Below, piece by piece: positions 26,805 through 37,686 of a DNA stretch of 64,000 nt. Source of the stretch: Enterobacter cancerogenus (lineage in GTDB: Bacteria; Pseudomonadota; Gammaproteobacteria; Enterobacterales; Enterobacteriaceae); assembly GCA_000773965.1 (NCBI GenBank), contig JRUP01000015.1, positions 1 to 64,000 of the forward strand. Reading direction: 5' to 3'. Below the pieces are notes generated by a model. That model was not told the DNA's origin and did no database searches. It saw nothing but the letters and a program-made list of their open reading frames with translations. A program made the translations under genes and the position numbers. Position 1 is the first letter of the stretch. Every line of letters starts with the position of its first letter.

Positions 26805-27799
26805 GCAGCAAAGAACTATCCCTGAACCCGCAGGTTTCTCTGCGTCATAGACTATTCGATTTCCTCTACAAATGGGGCATGTTGCTGACCGTGGTGATCC
26901 TGATCGCCGGGTTTGGCCTGGCATCGGACAGCTTCCTTGAACCCACTAACATCATCAACATTCTGCGATCCATCGCCATCGTCACGGTGATTGCGATTGG
27001 CGTGTCGATTTCGCTGACCATCGGCGGCTTCGATTTGTCGGTAGGCTCAACCGCCTCACTGGCCAATGCGCTGGTGGTTTCACTGTTTGTCTGGCACGGC
27101 TTTGGCACCACCGAAGCCATTATCATCACGCTGCTGCTGTGCACTCTGGTGGGGCTGCTCAACAGCTTCCTGATCGTGATTCTGCGCATTCCCGACATGC
27201 TGGCTACACTGGCCACCCTGTTTGTGATTCAGGGCGTGGCGATGACTTACAGTTTTGGCGGTTCGATTACCGAAAATATGGTGATGCCGAGCGGCGATAT
27301 GGCCGAAGGCACCATTCCGGCAGCGTTTGGCCTGCTGGGTCAGGTACCGACCATTGTGATCATCATGCTGGTGGTGACGATTGTGGCACAGCTGGCGCTG
27401 TCGTTAACCAAACATGGCCGTCGCATGTACGCGCTGGGTGGCAATCCAGAAGCCGCACGCCTTTCCGGTATTCGCACCACGCGCTACCGCGTTTTGGCCT
27501 ATGTACTCGCATCGCTGCTGGCGGGATTAGGCGGCATTCTGCTGGCATCGCGTATTGGCTCCTCGCAGGTGAACGCCGGCAGTGGATATTTGATGGACGC
27601 CGTTGCCGCGGCATGGATCGGCTTCTCGCTGGCCGGTTCCGGCAAACCTAACGCGCTCGGTACGCTGGTGGGCGCGGTGATTCTGGGTGTGTTGCAGAAC
27701 GGGCTGGTGATGTTGTCCGTGCCTTATTACGCCATGGACATTATCAAAGGCCTGGTGCTGGCTCTGGCCCTGGCGATTACCTACATTCAGCGCCGCTAA
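26801..27799 (+). CDS. Sugar ABC transporter permease (RbsC type)
   Basis: A 332-residue inner-membrane protein with about ten hydrophobic helices and CUT2 permease signatures: LTIGGFDLSVGST, IVILRIPDMLATLAT, LGGNPEAARLSGI and AAAWIGFSLAGSGKPN. Starts at GTG 26801 overlapping the ATPase stop, so the two are coupled. Would form the membrane channel with the ATPase. Confidence 0.9.
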   Translation: MSSKELSLNPQVSLRHRLFDFLYKWGMLLTVVILIAGFGLASDSFLEPTNIINILRSIAIVTVIAIGVSISLTIGGFDLSVGSTASLANALVVSLFVWHGFGTTEAIIITLLLCTLVGLLNSFLIVILRIPDMLATLATLFVIQGVAMTYSFGGSITENMVMPSGDMAEGTIPAAFGLLGQVPTIVIIMLVVTIVAQLALSLTKHGRRMYALGGNPEAARLSGIRTTRYRVLAYVLASLLAGLGGILLASRIGSSQVNAGSGYLMDAVAAAWIGFSLAGSGKPNALGTLVGAVILGVLQNGLVMLSVPYYAMDIIKGLVLALALAITYIQRR

Positions 27800-27826
27800 G
27801 GCGCGTTTACTGAGAAAGAGATTCTA

Positions 27827-28897
27827 ATGAAAAAAATTACCCTTTCGCTGCTGGCATTAAGCCTGCTGAACGCCAGCGCTGCCTTTGCCGATACGGTTAC
27901 CCCGGTTCCCGCAGCGATTGCGAATCACGAAGGTCCAGTGCGCATCGCCATCATCCGTAACCTGGGCTCAGACGATAACACCACGCAGTTTATTGCCGGT
28001 GCCATTCAGCAAGGTCGTCAACTGGGCTTTAAAGTCAGTACTTTCCTGAGTAACGGCGATGATGCGCGTTTCCAGGACTTTGTTAATCAGGCGATCAGCC
28101 AGAAATACGATGGCATCATTCTCTCTCACGGCAAAGAACCCTACTCCACCGCTCTGGTGCAACACATTGTCGATGCAGGTATCAAACTGTCTGTCTTTGA
28201 TACCCCGGTAAATACGCCGGTCAATGGCGTGACCGTCACTGCGCAAGATGATGCCTCGCTGGCGCAGGCGTCACTGGGTCAGTTGATCAGTGATTTCCAT
28301 GGTAAAGCCAACATCATCAAACTGTGGGTCGCAGGCTTCCCGCCGCAGGAACGTCGCCAGGTGGTGTATGAGAAACTGCTGAAAGAGAATCCAGGCATTC
28401 ATCAGCTGGAATCCATTGGCGCGGTTTCTACCGATGTTCAGGGCGACACCGCCAACAAAGTGGGTGCGATCCTGGCAAAATATCCAAAAGGTAAAATAGA
28501 TGCGATTTGGGCGTCGTGGGATGCGTTCAGTCAGGGTGCTTATAAAGCGCTACAGGAGAATGGTCGTACTGAAATCAAAATCTACAGTATTGACGTGTCC
28601 AACCAGGACTTGCAGTTGATGCATGAGAAGAACAGCCCATGGGTGCAGACGGTCGCGGTCGATCCAAAAACCATCGGTGCGGTCAATATGCGCTTAGTGG
28701 CCAATAAAATCGCGGGTGAAGCCACTCCGGCAAGCTACGAGTTCAAAGCGTCTTCCATTTCGCAGCAGTTGCTGAATAGCCAGCAAGGGGCGATTAACGT
28801 GGCAACCCTGAACAAGATTATTCCAGGCTGGGGTGTGAACAACGATTTTGTTGCGCCGTGGTTTGCCACGCTGGAAGCGAAGTACGCTAAGAAGTAA
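27827..28897 (+). CDS. Periplasmic sugar-binding protein (type 1 fold)
   Basis: A 356-residue substrate-binding protein. A Sec signal peptide (MKKITLSLLALSLLNASAAFA, cleavage near 21-22) is followed by a periplasmic-binding-protein type 1 core with VRIAIIRNLGSDDNTTQFIAG-like and YDGIILSHGKEP segments, and IDAIWASWDAFSQGAYKAL in the second lobe. It lies 27 bases behind the permease gene. The ligand is unknown; relatives bind ribose, xylose, autoinducer-2 or cyclic polyols. A strong hairpin follows at 28918-28944. Confidence 0.88.
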   Translation: MKKITLSLLALSLLNASAAFADTVTPVPAAIANHEGPVRIAIIRNLGSDDNTTQFIAGAIQQGRQLGFKVSTFLSNGDDARFQDFVNQAISQKYDGIILSHGKEPYSTALVQHIVDAGIKLSVFDTPVNTPVNGVTVTAQDDASLAQASLGQLISDFHGKANIIKLWVAGFPPQERRQVVYEKLLKENPGIHQLESIGAVSTDVQGDTANKVGAILAKYPKGKIDAIWASWDAFSQGAYKALQENGRTEIKIYSIDVSNQDLQLMHEKNSPWVQTVAVDPKTIGAVNMRLVANKIAGEATPASYEFKASSISQQLLNSQQGAINVATLNKIIPGWGVNNDFVAPWFATLEAKYAKK

Positions 28898-28917
28898 TTC
28901 AGTGGCCGAATAGGGCT

Positions 28918-28944
28918 TCCTGGCGGCGCATCAAGCCGCCAGGA
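28918..28944 (+). terminator. Hairpin at the end of the sugar ABC operon
   Basis: TCCTGGCGGC (28918-28927), loop GCATCAA, GCCGCCAGGA (28935-28944): a perfect 10-bp stem between convergent genes. No T-run, so function as a terminator is probable but not certain. Confidence 0.55.
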
Positions 28945-28970
28945 TGATAGCCAAGGCCATACTCGAGGTT

Positions 28971-30026
28971 TTACCAACCCAACACTAGCTGCCGCTCCAA
29001 TTGCGGATCCACCAGCGTCACATGCAATCCCACCAACCGCACGCCGCGCCCGGCACGCCTTTCATCCCATGCCTGCCGCGCCACTGCGATCATGTCATCC
29101 TTGTTCAACACCGGCCAGACATGCTCCTGCGTGGTCTGCTGGAAATCATTAAATTTGAGCTTCACGCCCTGACGCGCAATTTGCTTGTCGGGACGGATAT
29201 TTGTCAGGCGTCGATCCAGCTCAGCATAGAGGTAATCAATGATTGCCAGACACTGCTCCCAGTTGTGGATGTCCTCCATCAACGTGCGTTCGACACCCAG
29301 CGATTTACGTTCGCGCTCCACCACCACATCGCGTTCATCAATGCCGTTGCTGCGCTCCCAGAGCACGCGGCCGAATTTACCAAATCTCTTCAGCAGCAAG
29401 GCGAGATCGGCTCTCTGCACATCGGCGCAGGTGCGCAGTCCCATCTCTTCCAGTTTTTTGGTCGCCACTTTTCCTACGCCAGGAATTTTGCTCAACGGTA
29501 GCGTCAGTAAAAAGTCCGGCATCACTTGCGGTGTAATGACGTATTGCCCGTTGGGCTTATTCAAATCTGAGGCGATCTTGGCGAGGAATTTGATCGGCGC
29601 GATACCCGCCGAGGCGGTTAAACCGGTTTCGCGCAGGATATCGGCACGTATCGCCTGCGCCATTAGCGTCGCTGATCCCTGACAATGCTCACTGTCAGTG
29701 ACATCCAGATACGCTTCATCCAGCGAGAGGGGTTCAATCAGCGAGGTATAGCGCGAGAAGATATCGCGGATCTGGCGTGACGCTTCTTTATAGGCATCAA
29801 AGCGCCCAGGCAGTAATTTCAGATGCGGGCAGAGCTTAAGCGCCATTGCCGTCGGCATCGCACTGCGCACACCGTATTTACGCGCCGGATAGTTGGCGGT
29901 GCTGATCACGCCACGCTGCACCCGGCTGCCGCCAATGGCGATAGGTATATCCGTTAATGAAGGATCGTCGCGCATTTCAACGGCCGCGAAAAAGCAGTCC
30001 ATATCGACATGAATGATTTTGCGCAT
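28971..30026 (-). CDS. dinB: DNA polymerase IV
   Basis: Y-family translesion polymerase, 351 residues as in E. coli. The start [20 protein letters not shown] carries the first catalytic Asp and the steric-gate Phe region. Further on are [13 protein letters not shown] with the second acidic pair, the helix-hairpin-helix [13 protein letters not shown] and the little-finger domain. It ends ERQLVLGW, a short C-terminus in which a QLVLGL-type beta-clamp-binding motif is nearly kept. GGAGGG precedes ATG 30026. SOS control is indicated by the LexA box upstream. Confidence 0.96.
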   Translation of the reverse strand: MRKIIHVDMDCFFAAVEMRDDPSLTDIPIAIGGSRVQRGVISTANYPARKYGVRSAMPTAMALKLCPHLKLLPGRFDAYKEASRQIRDIFSRYTSLIEPLSLDEAYLDVTDSEHCQGSATLMAQAIRADILRETGLTASAGIAPIKFLAKIASDLNKPNGQYVITPQVMPDFLLTLPLSKIPGVGKVATKKLEEMGLRTCADVQRADLALLLKRFGKFGRVLWERSNGIDERDVVVERERKSLGVERTLMEDIHNWEQCLAIIDYLYAELDRRLTNIRPDKQIARQGVKLKFNDFQQTTQEHVWPVLNKDDMIAVARQAWDERRAGRGVRLVGLHVTLVDPQLERQLVLGW

Positions 30027-30040
30027 ACGCCCTCCGAATA

Positions 30041-30056
30041 CTGGATAAGTATACAG
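30041..30056 (-). promoter_or_regulatory. LexA box of dinB
   Basis: On the minus strand CTGTATACTTATCCAG, essentially the same sequence as the E. coli dinB SOS box (one departure from CTGT-N8-ACAG). It sits 15 bases upstream of the start codon. Confidence 0.85.
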
Positions 30057-30269
30057 CATTAAAAAACTTCGGCAATATTTGTTGAGCGATGAATTAAAGT
30101 TTACAAAATTCTGGTCGTAATCCCTTTAGGATTGCACCATTTTCACGGAGACTGTCTTGATTAAACCTCAGACAATGTTAATGTTGCGCTGCGGTAGCGG
30201 ATATTTCCGATAATGCAATACCAAGACGCTCAGCGTCATCGTCTCTCTTCACTTCAAGGTACACACAGA

Positions 30270-31013
30270 ATGGGCAGAATCGCATTGTGGCTTGCGATGA
30301 TTCTTATGCCAGTCCTTAGCTGGGCCATTTCGCCAGAGCCAACGCAACTGTCGGCACCGGTGAGCAAAGAGTTAAAGAAACAATTACTTGGCACTCCTGT
30401 TTTTATTCAGATCTTCAAGGAAGAGCGTACGCTGGAACTGTACGGCAAAATCGGTAATGAATATCGTCTGCTGGACAGCTATCGCATTTGTAATTTCTCT
30501 GGCGGATTAGGGCCTAAGCGTCGTCAGGGCGATTTTAAAAGTCCGGAAGGGTTTTATAACGTTAAGCTGAATCAGTTAAAACCGGACAGCCGTTTCTACC
30601 GCGCGATTAATACCGGCTTCCCGAATCAATACGATCGTGATAAAGGCTATGACGGTAACTATTTGATGATTCACGGTGATTGCGTCTCAATTGGCTGCTA
30701 CGCCATGACCAACGCATCAATGGACGAGATCTTTACCTACGTCAACGCTGCGCTGCGCAACGGTCAGCAGGATGTACAGATCAATATCTATCCGTTCCAT
30801 ATGACCGATAGCAATATGCAGCGTCATCGCTACTCAACGTACATCAACTTCTGGCGTGAACTGCAGCCGGGTTATGCGTACTTTGAGAAGTACCACGTGC
30901 CGCCAACGGTTAACGTGACGACGACGGGTCAATATGCGGTGAACAGCACGCCGGTGATCTCCACACCGGATGCTGCCTCGAAGTCATTCCTGGCGCTCAC
31001 CCAGGCAAAATAA
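30270..31013 (+). CDS. dpaA: Peptidoglycan meso-DAP protein amidase DpaA (YafK)
   Basis: An L,D-transpeptidase-fold enzyme that releases Braun lipoprotein from peptidoglycan. 247 residues with a signal peptide ([19 protein letters not shown]). The YkuD catalytic motif is [13 protein letters not shown], with the catalytic Cys in GCYAM. Also [18 protein letters not shown], typical of the family. ATG 30270 is preferred over the open frame from 30213 because the signal peptide starts there. The last 30 bases overlap the 3' end of convergent yafJ. Confidence 0.92.
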   Translation: MGRIALWLAMILMPVLSWAISPEPTQLSAPVSKELKKQLLGTPVFIQIFKEERTLELYGKIGNEYRLLDSYRICNFSGGLGPKRRQGDFKSPEGFYNVKLNQLKPDSRFYRAINTGFPNQYDRDKGYDGNYLMIHGDCVSIGCYAMTNASMDEIFTYVNAALRNGQQDVQINIYPFHMTDSNMQRHRYSTYINFWRELQPGYAYFEKYHVPPTVNVTTTGQYAVNSTPVISTPDAASKSFLALTQAK

Positions 31014-31751
31014 TGCCCACTCGCCTGGCACTATCCGGTGCCAGGTTTCATTTCCTGTCAGCGGCTGCGTCGCAATCACCGTCACCACATCTTTTGGCGT
31101 GGTTTGCTGCATAAAATCAATTTCCACATCCTGATCGAGCAACTTGGCTTTGCCAAACGGCGCACGACGGGTGATCCAGTAAAGATTGGTGGAGCAGAAC
31201 GCCATCAGATAACGGCCGTCCGACAGCAGCATGTTGAATACGCCCTTCTCGCGCATTTCAGCCGCCAGCTCAGCAATGTAACGGAATACCGCCGGCCAGT
31301 TGCCCGGTGTGCGCGGATAGCGTTCAGACAGTTTGTGCAGAATCCAGCAAAACGCTTTTTCGCTGTCAGTTTCACCCACCGGACGAAACTGCCCGGTCTC
31401 CAGCTGCTTGTAGCCTTTCAGCTGTCCGTTGTGCGCGTAGGTCCAGTTGCGGCCCCACAGTTCGCGGGTAAACGGATGGGTGTTTTCCAAAGACACTTCG
31501 CCACGATTCGCCTGGCGGATATGCGCCACCACCGAATGCGATTTGATCGGGTATTCCTGCACCAGACGGGCAATGGGTGAGTTAAAGCTGGGCTGCGGAT
31601 CTTTAAAGGTGCGGCACCCTTTGCCTTCATAGAAAGTGATGCCCCAACCATCTTTATGCGGCCCGGTTCCACCGCCACGCTGCACCAGACCGGTAAAACT
31701 GAAACAGATGTCCGTGGGGACATTGGCGCTCATCCCGAGCAATTCGCACAT
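30984..31751 (-). CDS. yafJ: Class II glutamine amidotransferase YafJ
   Basis: A 255-residue Ntn-type glutaminase-domain protein. Cys2 after Met removal is the expected nucleophile ([10 protein letters not shown]). Also [25 protein letters not shown] and NTHPF, binding-site signatures of GATase type 2. No partner synthase domain is present; the physiological acceptor is not known to me. Length equals E. coli YafJ, and position between dpaA and gmhA is conserved. Its 3' end overlaps dpaA in antisense by 30 bases. Confidence 0.92.
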   Translation of the reverse strand: MCELLGMSANVPTDICFSFTGLVQRGGGTGPHKDGWGITFYEGKGCRTFKDPQPSFNSPIARLVQEYPIKSHSVVAHIRQANRGEVSLENTHPFTRELWGRNWTYAHNGQLKGYKQLETGQFRPVGETDSEKAFCWILHKLSERYPRTPGNWPAVFRYIAELAAEMREKGVFNMLLSDGRYLMAFCSTNLYWITRRAPFGKAKLLDQDVEIDFMQQTTPKDVVTVIATQPLTGNETWHRIVPGEWALFCLGERQE

Positions 31752-31772
31752 AGCAACCGCCTTAAGTCAGAA

Positions 31773-31792
31773 CCTCCCGCGATGGCGGGAGG
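31773..31792. other. Hairpin between gmhA and yafJ
   Basis: CCTCCCGC, loop GATG, GCGGGAGG: an 8-bp GC-rich stem in the 50-base gap. It could attenuate gmhA read-through or stabilise the gmhA mRNA end; no T-run follows. Confidence 0.4.
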
Positions 31793-31801
31793 AACGCGTG
31801 A

Positions 31802-32380
31802 TTACTTAACCATCTCTTTTTCGATCAGCAACATCAGGATATGGATTACTTTAATGTGGATCTCCTGAATGCGGTCAGCGTAGCCAAAGTGCGGTACGCG
31901 AATTTCGATATCCGCTGTGCCTGCCATTTTGCCGCCATCTTTACCGGTCAGGGTAATCACTTTCATCCCTTTGGCGCGTGCCGCTTCGACGGCTTTGATG
32001 ATGTTCGCCGAGTTACCAGAAGTGGACAGGCCCAGCAGCACATCGCCTTCACGGCCTACGGCTTCGATATAGCGCGAGAACACATGGTCATAACCAAAAT
32101 CGTTGCTGACGCAGGAAAGGTGGCTCACATCAGAGATGGCAATCGCCGGGTAGCCAGGACGATTTTCACGGTAGCGCCCCGTCAGCTCTTCAGCAAAGTG
32201 CATCGCATCGCAGTGAGAACCACCGTTGCCACAGGAGAGCACTTTGCCCCCTGCTTTGAAGCTGTCTGCCAGCAAGACTGCCGCGCGCTGAATCGCGTGA
32301 ATGTTCGCTTCGTCACTCAGGAACTTATTAAGCGTATCGGCTGCTTCATTAAGTTCTGAGCGAATAATGTCCTGATACAT
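31802..32380 (-). CDS. gmhA: Sedoheptulose-7-phosphate isomerase
   Basis: First step of ADP-heptose synthesis for the LPS inner core: sedoheptulose 7-phosphate to D-glycero-D-manno-heptose 7-phosphate. The 192 residues equal the E. coli length. SIS-domain signatures: [33 protein letters not shown] and [22 protein letters not shown] with the metal/catalytic His. Divergent from fadE, as in E. coli. Confidence 0.95.
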   Translation of the reverse strand: MYQDIIRSELNEAADTLNKFLSDEANIHAIQRAAVLLADSFKAGGKVLSCGNGGSHCDAMHFAEELTGRYRENRPGYPAIAISDVSHLSCVSNDFGYDHVFSRYIEAVGREGDVLLGLSTSGNSANIIKAVEAARAKGMKVITLTGKDGGKMAGTADIEIRVPHFGYADRIQEIHIKVIHILMLLIEKEMVK

Positions 32381-32584
32381 AGGGATGTCCTTTAGAGGAA
32401 AGATTTACTCTGCAAGTTTAACGGAATGGGACAAAGCCGCAAAGCGCCTGCATCGGGGAAAAACGCACAGGCTTTGCCGTTCCTGCTCTGTTGGTGTCCA
32501 GAGAGTGCGATTTTGTGAGTTCTGTTGTAATTGCGATGTAAACAGATTGCTAAAAAGCGATCACTGCTCTAAACCTTACCCTAT

Positions 32585-32601
32585 AACAGGTCAGACCTCT
32601 T
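32585..32601 (+). promoter_or_regulatory. FadR operator of fadE
   Basis: AACAGGTCAGACCTCTT closely resembles the FadR site ahead of E. coli fadE. It sits 22 bases upstream of the ATG, so FadR would repress until long-chain acyl-CoA accumulates. Confidence 0.75.
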
Positions 32602-32623
32602 ACAACTTACGGAGCGGTTCATT

Positions 32624-35068
32624 ATGTTGCTTGCCTCGATTGTCGCGACGCTGATTGTCATTAGCGCCCTCTTTTACCATCAAGTTTCGCTGCGGCTCAG
32701 CAGCGTACTCCTGTTGCTATGGACCGCCGGGCTGGCTGCTGCAGGCCTGTGGACGCCGTGGCTGCTGCTGCCACTGGCGATAATCCTGCTGCCCTTCAAT
32801 CTGCCGGCCATGCGTCGCAGTATGTTCTCCAAACCTGCGCTGCACAGCTTCCAGAAAGTGATGCCGCCGATGTCGCGTACGGAAAAGGAAGCGATTGATG
32901 CCGGTACGACCTGGTGGGAAGGGGATCTGTTTCGTGGCAAGCCAGACTGGCAGAAACTGCACAACTATCCGCAGCCACGTCTGACGGAAGAGGAACAAGC
33001 CTTCCTCGAGGGTCCGGTCGAAGAAGCCTGTCGTATGGCGAATGATTTCCATATCACTCACGAACTGGCCGATCTTCCGCCGGAACTCTGGGCGTATCTC
33101 AAGCAGCATCGCTTCTTCGCCATGATCATTAAGAAAGAGTATGGCGGCCTTGAATTCTCCGCCTATGCTCAGGCGCGCGTCTTGCAAAAGCTGGCGGGCG
33201 TTTCCGGTATCCTGGCGATCACCGTGGGTGTACCTAACTCACTCGGCCCAGGCGAACTGTTGCAGCATTACGGCACCGATGAGCAGAAAGATCACTATTT
33301 ACCACGTCTGGCACGCGGCGATGAAATTCCGTGCTTCGCGCTGACCAGCCCGGAAGCAGGTTCGGATGCGGGTGCCATTCCGGATACTGGCGTGGTGTGC
33401 ATGGGCGAATGGCAAGGCCAGCAAGTGCTGGGCATGCGCCTGACATGGAACAAGCGTTACATTACGCTGGCACCGATTGCTACCGTGCTCGGCCTGGCCT
33501 TTAAACTCTCCGATCCCGATCATCTGCTGGGTGAGACTGAAGAGCTGGGCATTACCTGTGCCCTGATCCCAACGCAAACGCCGGGCGTAGAGATTGGCCA
33601 TCGCCACTTCCCGCTTAACGTGCCGTTCCAGAACGGTCCAACACGCGGTAAAGATATTTTCGTGCCGATCGATTTCATCATCGGTGGCCCGTCGATGGCC
33701 GGTCAGGGCTGGCGTATGCTGGTTGAATGCCTGTCAGTCGGTCGCGGTATCACCTTGCCTTCCAACTCGACCGGTAGTCTGAAAAGCATTGCGCTGGCAA
33801 CCGGTGCTTATGCGCATATCCGTCGTCAGTTCAAAGTCTCTATCGGTAAAATGGAAGGCATCGAGGAACCGCTGGCACGCATTGCCGGTAACGCCTACGT
33901 GATGGATGCGGCGGCTACGCTTATCACTAGCGGCATTATGCTGGGTGAAAAACCGGCGGTGCTGTCGGCGATTGTGAAATATCACTGCACCCACCGAGGC
34001 CAGCGCGCCATTATCGATGCGATGGATATCGCCGGCGGTAAAGGCATTATGCTGGGCGACAACAACTTCCTGGCGCGAGCTTATCAGGGCGCACCGATTG
34101 CGATTACCGTGGAAGGCGCCAATATCCTGACGCGCAGCATGATCATCTTTGGCCAGGGCGCGATTCGCTGCCATCCATGGGTGCTGGAAGAGATGAACGC
34201 TGCGGCGAAAAACGATCTGGTGGCCTTTGACCGTGCCTTGTTCAGCCATATTGGCCATGTCGGTAGCAACAAAGTGCGCAGTCTGTGGCTCGGTTTAACC
34301 GGAGGCCGCACTAGCGCGTCGCCAACCCGCGACGTGACCCGCCGCTACTATCAGCAGCTCAACCGCCTGAGCGCCAACCTGGCACTGCTGTCAGATGTGT
34401 CGATGGCGGTGTTAGGCGGCAGCCTGAAACGTCGTGAACGTATCTCTGCACGTCTGGGGGATGTGCTGAGCCAGATGTACCTCGCTTCTGCCACCCTGAA
34501 ACGCTTTGACGACGAAGGCCGCAATGAAGCCGATCTGCCGCTGGTGCACTGGGGCGTGCAGGATGCGCTACATCAGGCTGAAGTGGCGATGGATGACCTG
34601 CTGCGTAACTTCCCTAATCGCCTGGTGGCAGGCGCGCTGCGCATGGTGATTTTCGCCGGTGGCAAACACTGCCCGGCACCGTCTGACAAACTGGACCACA
34701 AGCTGGCGAAGCTGTTGCAACTGCCGTCAGCCACCCGTACGCGTCTGGGCCGTGGCATGTACCTGACGCCAAGCGAACACAATCCAGCAGGCCAACTGGA
34801 GCAGGCGCTGCAGGATGTGATGGCAGCGGAAGTGATTCATGAACGTCTTTGCCAGCAGCAGAAAAAACATCTGTCGTTTACCCGTCTGGATGCGCTGGCA
34901 CAGCGTGCGTTGAAAGAGGGCTGGATTGATGAGAGCGAAGCCAAAGTACTGACGCGCGCTGAAGCCAGCCGTCTCAAAGCCATCAACGTCGATGAGTTTG
35001 TGCCGGAGGCACTGGCCTCACCGAAGCCGCAGGATAAAGGCGCCACGCGCGCCAGTGAAGCCGCGTAA
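32624..35068 (+). CDS. fadE: Acyl-CoA dehydrogenase FadE
   Basis: First step of fatty-acid beta-oxidation: FAD-dependent formation of trans-2-enoyl-CoA. The 814 residues equal E. coli FadE. Two or three hydrophobic segments occupy the first ~65 residues (membrane association), then the dehydrogenase core: [74 protein letters not shown], and [20 protein letters not shown]. The long C-terminal extension is a FadE feature. Confidence 0.97.
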   Translation: MLLASIVATLIVISALFYHQVSLRLSSVLLLLWTAGLAAAGLWTPWLLLPLAIILLPFNLPAMRRSMFSKPALHSFQKVMPPMSRTEKEAIDAGTTWWEGDLFRGKPDWQKLHNYPQPRLTEEEQAFLEGPVEEACRMANDFHITHELADLPPELWAYLKQHRFFAMIIKKEYGGLEFSAYAQARVLQKLAGVSGILAITVGVPNSLGPGELLQHYGTDEQKDHYLPRLARGDEIPCFALTSPEAGSDAGAIPDTGVVCMGEWQGQQVLGMRLTWNKRYITLAPIATVLGLAFKLSDPDHLLGETEELGITCALIPTQTPGVEIGHRHFPLNVPFQNGPTRGKDIFVPIDFIIGGPSMAGQGWRMLVECLSVGRGITLPSNSTGSLKSIALATGAYAHIRRQFKVSIGKMEGIEEPLARIAGNAYVMDAAATLITSGIMLGEKPAVLSAIVKYHCTHRGQRAIIDAMDIAGGKGIMLGDNNFLARAYQGAPIAITVEGANILTRSMIIFGQGAIRCHPWVLEEMNAAAKNDLVAFDRALFSHIGHVGSNKVRSLWLGLTGGRTSASPTRDVTRRYYQQLNRLSANLALLSDVSMAVLGGSLKRRERISARLGDVLSQMYLASATLKRFDDEGRNEADLPLVHWGVQDALHQAEVAMDDLLRNFPNRLVAGALRMVIFAGGKHCPAPSDKLDHKLAKLLQLPSATRTRLGRGMYLTPSEHNPAGQLEQALQDVMAAEVIHERLCQQQKKHLSFTRLDALAQRALKEGWIDESEAKVLTRAEASRLKAINVDEFVPEALASPKPQDKGATRASEAA

Positions 35069-35073
35069 AAACG

Positions 35074-35100
35074 AAAAAGCCTCCTGACGGAGGCTTTTTT
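35074..35100 (+). terminator. Terminator after fadE
   Basis: AAGCCTCC (35077-35084), loop TGAC, GGAGGCTT (35089-35096), then TTTT. Confidence 0.92.
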
Positions 35101-35193
35101 AATGGGGCCAGGCATAACTTATCCCGCATACATACAGCGGTTTCGCTGCCAAAGCGGGCAGTGAATGGCGCACTTATAAGATTGAAGCCTGAC

Positions 35194-36393
35194 TTACCCC
35201 GCCTGACGAATACGCGCAATTAACGCATCGACATCCGCAATATGATCTGCCGCGAGAATCAACGTACGGCCCAGCGTGATGCAGCTACGAATACATTCGG
35301 TACGCATAGTGTCATCAGCAATCTGTTTAAAATCGGCCACGTGAGACATCCCCACGGTGCGACGAATCAGTTCCGTTCCGCAATAACCAATGGTGTCGCT
35401 CCATACTTTGCGCAGGAAGGCTTCCGCATAGCCCGGATACGCCAGCGCCACATCAGAAGTGTTGGCGTGTGCCAGTTCGAGGAAGCGGCTGGAGAACTGC
35501 GTCCAGACCTCATGCGCATCGCTCAGACGACGCTCGCGCCCTTCTGCCGCTTCACGCGGGGCCAGCAGGCCCGGCAGGCAGCAGTAGTTAATCAGCAGAT
35601 TGCCAATCGCGCTGCCGACATCAAAGCCAATCGGACCGAAATAGCCAAACTCCGCATCGATCACCTTCAGGCTACCATCGGCCACGAAGATTGAGCCGCT
35701 GTGCACATCGCCGTGCAGCAGCGCTTCGGCATCCGCAAAGAAGCGGTGCTTCAGCCCGGCCACCGCGATTTTCAGCGCATCGTCAGTGCGCAGGCTGACC
35801 ACCAGCGGCTCCAGTGCCGCCGGGTATTTATTACGCTCGTGATCGATAAAGGGATCGTTGAAGAACAGGTCTTCGGTGATTTCGCACATTTCCGGGTTGA
35901 TGAAACGCGCGACTTCGGCCTTTTTCTTGTGCGGATGCAGGAAAAAATCAGAAGTATGGAACAGCGTCTGCGCCAGATATTCGCCCAGCTGACGACCAGC
36001 TTCAGGGTAGTAAGCCCCTTGCACCAGCTCGCCGCGCCAGATGCGATGGCTGGAGAGATCTTCCATCACCATCACCGCCAGTTCGGCATCGTAATGGGTG
36101 ACGTTAACCGTGTGCTCTGGGCAATGTTTATAGTGCTCAACCAGCGTCTGCGCTTCGAGGCGCGCGCGATCCAACGTTAACGGCCAGGACTCACCCACGC
36201 AACGCACATAAGGCAGTGCCTGTTTCACCACCACACGGCTCTGTCCCAGGTTATCGAAAATCTTGAACACCAGGTTGAGATTACCATCGCCGATCTCTTC
36301 TGCGCTGACCAGCGCTGACGGATCGTCCACACCGCCAAATTTTTTAGCATAATCCACCGCATCAGCAGCGGTGAAGGTACGGTATTGCGACAT
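35194..36393 (-). CDS. mtnK: 5-methylthioribose kinase
   Basis: Methionine salvage: phosphorylates 5-methylthioribose at C1. 399 residues from ATG 36393, which has GAGGAAC upstream and matches the usual [12 protein letters not shown] start. Protein-kinase-like (APH) fold: nucleotide loop around [11 protein letters not shown], catalytic [12 protein letters not shown] and metal-binding [15 protein letters not shown]. Divergent from mtnA, sharing a promoter region with MetJ boxes. Confidence 0.94.
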   Translation of the reverse strand: MSQYRTFTAADAVDYAKKFGGVDDPSALVSAEEIGDGNLNLVFKIFDNLGQSRVVVKQALPYVRCVGESWPLTLDRARLEAQTLVEHYKHCPEHTVNVTHYDAELAVMVMEDLSSHRIWRGELVQGAYYPEAGRQLGEYLAQTLFHTSDFFLHPHKKKAEVARFINPEMCEITEDLFFNDPFIDHERNKYPAALEPLVVSLRTDDALKIAVAGLKHRFFADAEALLHGDVHSGSIFVADGSLKVIDAEFGYFGPIGFDVGSAIGNLLINYCCLPGLLAPREAAEGRERRLSDAHEVWTQFSSRFLELAHANTSDVALAYPGYAEAFLRKVWSDTIGYCGTELIRRTVGMSHVADFKQIADDTMRTECIRSCITLGRTLILAADHIADVDALIARIRQAG

Positions 36394-36430
36394 TGCCTGT
36401 TCCTCGACATTCGATAGTAATAAGCCGTTT

Positions 36431-36446
36431 GGACGTCTATACATCC
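36431..36446. promoter_or_regulatory. MetJ boxes between mtnK and mtnA
   Basis: Two adjacent octamers, GGACGTCT (36431-36438, 7 of 8 to the met box AGACGTCT) and ATACATCC (36439-36446, 5 of 8). Tandem met boxes bind MetJ with S-adenosylmethionine as corepressor. Confidence 0.65.
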
Positions 36447-36498
36447 GTCACGCATGTTGGCACAATAGCCGCTATTAACGCAACAGGGATTTCACACC

Positions 36499-37518
36499 AT
36501 GCAAACACTTCGTACCACCAGTCTTGAGGTCCGCGATAATCAACTGTGGATCCTCGATCAGCAAGCGCTGCCACAACAACAAAACTGGCTGCCTGCGCAC
36601 ACTGTGACGCAGTTGGTTGATCATATCCACGCGCTACGCGTGCGCGGCGCCCCGCTGATTGGCCTTTCAGCCAGCTTGCTGCTGGCGCTGTTGGGCGAAC
36701 AAGGTGTCACCCGCGCGGCATTGGCGGAAGCGCTGGAGGTGTTGCGTGCGTCACGACCGACTGCCGTCAACCTGATGAACAATCTGGATCGTATGAAGAT
36801 TGCGCTGGCGGAGAGCGATCACGTAAACGCCCTGAGCGCCGAAGCGCTGCGTCTGGTGGCAGAAGATAAGCAGCTGTGTGACAACATTGCCCGCGCCGGC
36901 AGCGCGCTGGTCAAGCCCGGCAGCCAGCTGCTGACGCACTGTAATACCGGCGGTCTCGCCACCGCTGGCGTGGGTACCGCACTGGGCGTGATTGCGCATG
37001 CCCATCAGCAAGGTTTAGTCAAAAGCGTCTGGGTGGACGAGACGCGACCACTGCTACAGGGCGGTCGTTTAACCGCGTGGGAGCTGGGCGAGCTGCACAT
37101 TCCGTATCAACTGATCACCGATTCGATGGCAGCGAGTTTGATGGCGCGCGGCGTGGTCGATGCGATTTGGGTCGGCGCGGATCGCATTGCCGCTAACGGC
37201 GACGTGGCGAACAAAATCGGCACCTACAGCCTGGCGGTACTGGCGCACTATCACGGCATTCCGTTCTATGTGGCGGCGCCGCACACCACGCTGGATCGTC
37301 AATGCCCGAACGGCGATGCTATCCCGATTGAGCAGCGTGCCGCCAGTGAAGTCACCGGTGTATCCGGCAGTTTTGGTAGTGTGCAGTGGGCACCGGATAA
37401 TGCGGTGGTCTACAACCCGGCGTTTGATGTCACGCCAGCTGCACTGATTAGCGGTTGGGTGTTGGATACTGGCGTCGTGACGCCAGAGCAGGTTAAGGAA
37501 GGGATTTTTCAGCCTTAA
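36499..37518 (+). CDS. mtnA: Methylthioribose-1-phosphate isomerase
   Basis: Converts methylthioribose 1-phosphate to methylthioribulose 1-phosphate. 339 residues, eIF2B-like fold. Landmarks: [36 protein letters not shown] with the catalytic Cys, [20 protein letters not shown] and [20 protein letters not shown] with the catalytic Asp. Divergent from mtnK. Confidence 0.95.
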   Translation: MQTLRTTSLEVRDNQLWILDQQALPQQQNWLPAHTVTQLVDHIHALRVRGAPLIGLSASLLLALLGEQGVTRAALAEALEVLRASRPTAVNLMNNLDRMKIALAESDHVNALSAEALRLVAEDKQLCDNIARAGSALVKPGSQLLTHCNTGGLATAGVGTALGVIAHAHQQGLVKSVWVDETRPLLQGGRLTAWELGELHIPYQLITDSMAASLMARGVVDAIWVGADRIAANGDVANKIGTYSLAVLAHYHGIPFYVAAPHTTLDRQCPNGDAIPIEQRAASEVTGVSGSFGSVQWAPDNAVVYNPAFDVTPAALISGWVLDTGVVTPEQVKEGIFQP

Positions 37519-37519
37519 A

Positions 37520-37560
37520 GGTGCGCCAGATGGCGTATCCTGTGCTTACGGTGCGCCAGA
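37520..37560. repeat. Direct repeat GGTGCGCCAGA, two copies
   Basis: GGTGCGCCAGA at 37520-37530 and again at 37550-37560, a 30-base period, directly after the mtnA stop and beside a GTCGCC palindrome (37570-37587). Likely part of a small dispersed repeat cluster. Confidence 0.55.
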
Positions 37561-37564
37561 AATG

Positions 37565-37587
37565 AAAAAGTCGCCATAAATGGCGAC
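37565..37587 (-). terminator. Terminator-like hairpin downstream of mtnDCB
   Basis: GTCGCC (37570-37575), ATAAAT, GGCGAC (37582-37587). On the minus strand followed by TTTTT. About 100 bases past the mtnD stop. The same palindrome core recurs at 44895-44905, so it may be a mobile repeat acting as terminator. Confidence 0.55.
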
Positions 37588-37686
37588 CTTATGATGATGA
37601 GCCCTATGTTGTCAGATGCACCCTGAAGAGTGACCCTTCAATGGCTGATTCCATTTATTCGTATGCAGGTTTAAGCGCACAGCGCG

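Noticed and set aside
1753..35096. Same AAGCCTCC...GGAGGCTT stem at 1753 and 35077, suggesting a dispersed repeat
   Set aside because: Both have poly-T tails at gene ends and different loops; this stem is a common terminator form in enterobacteria.
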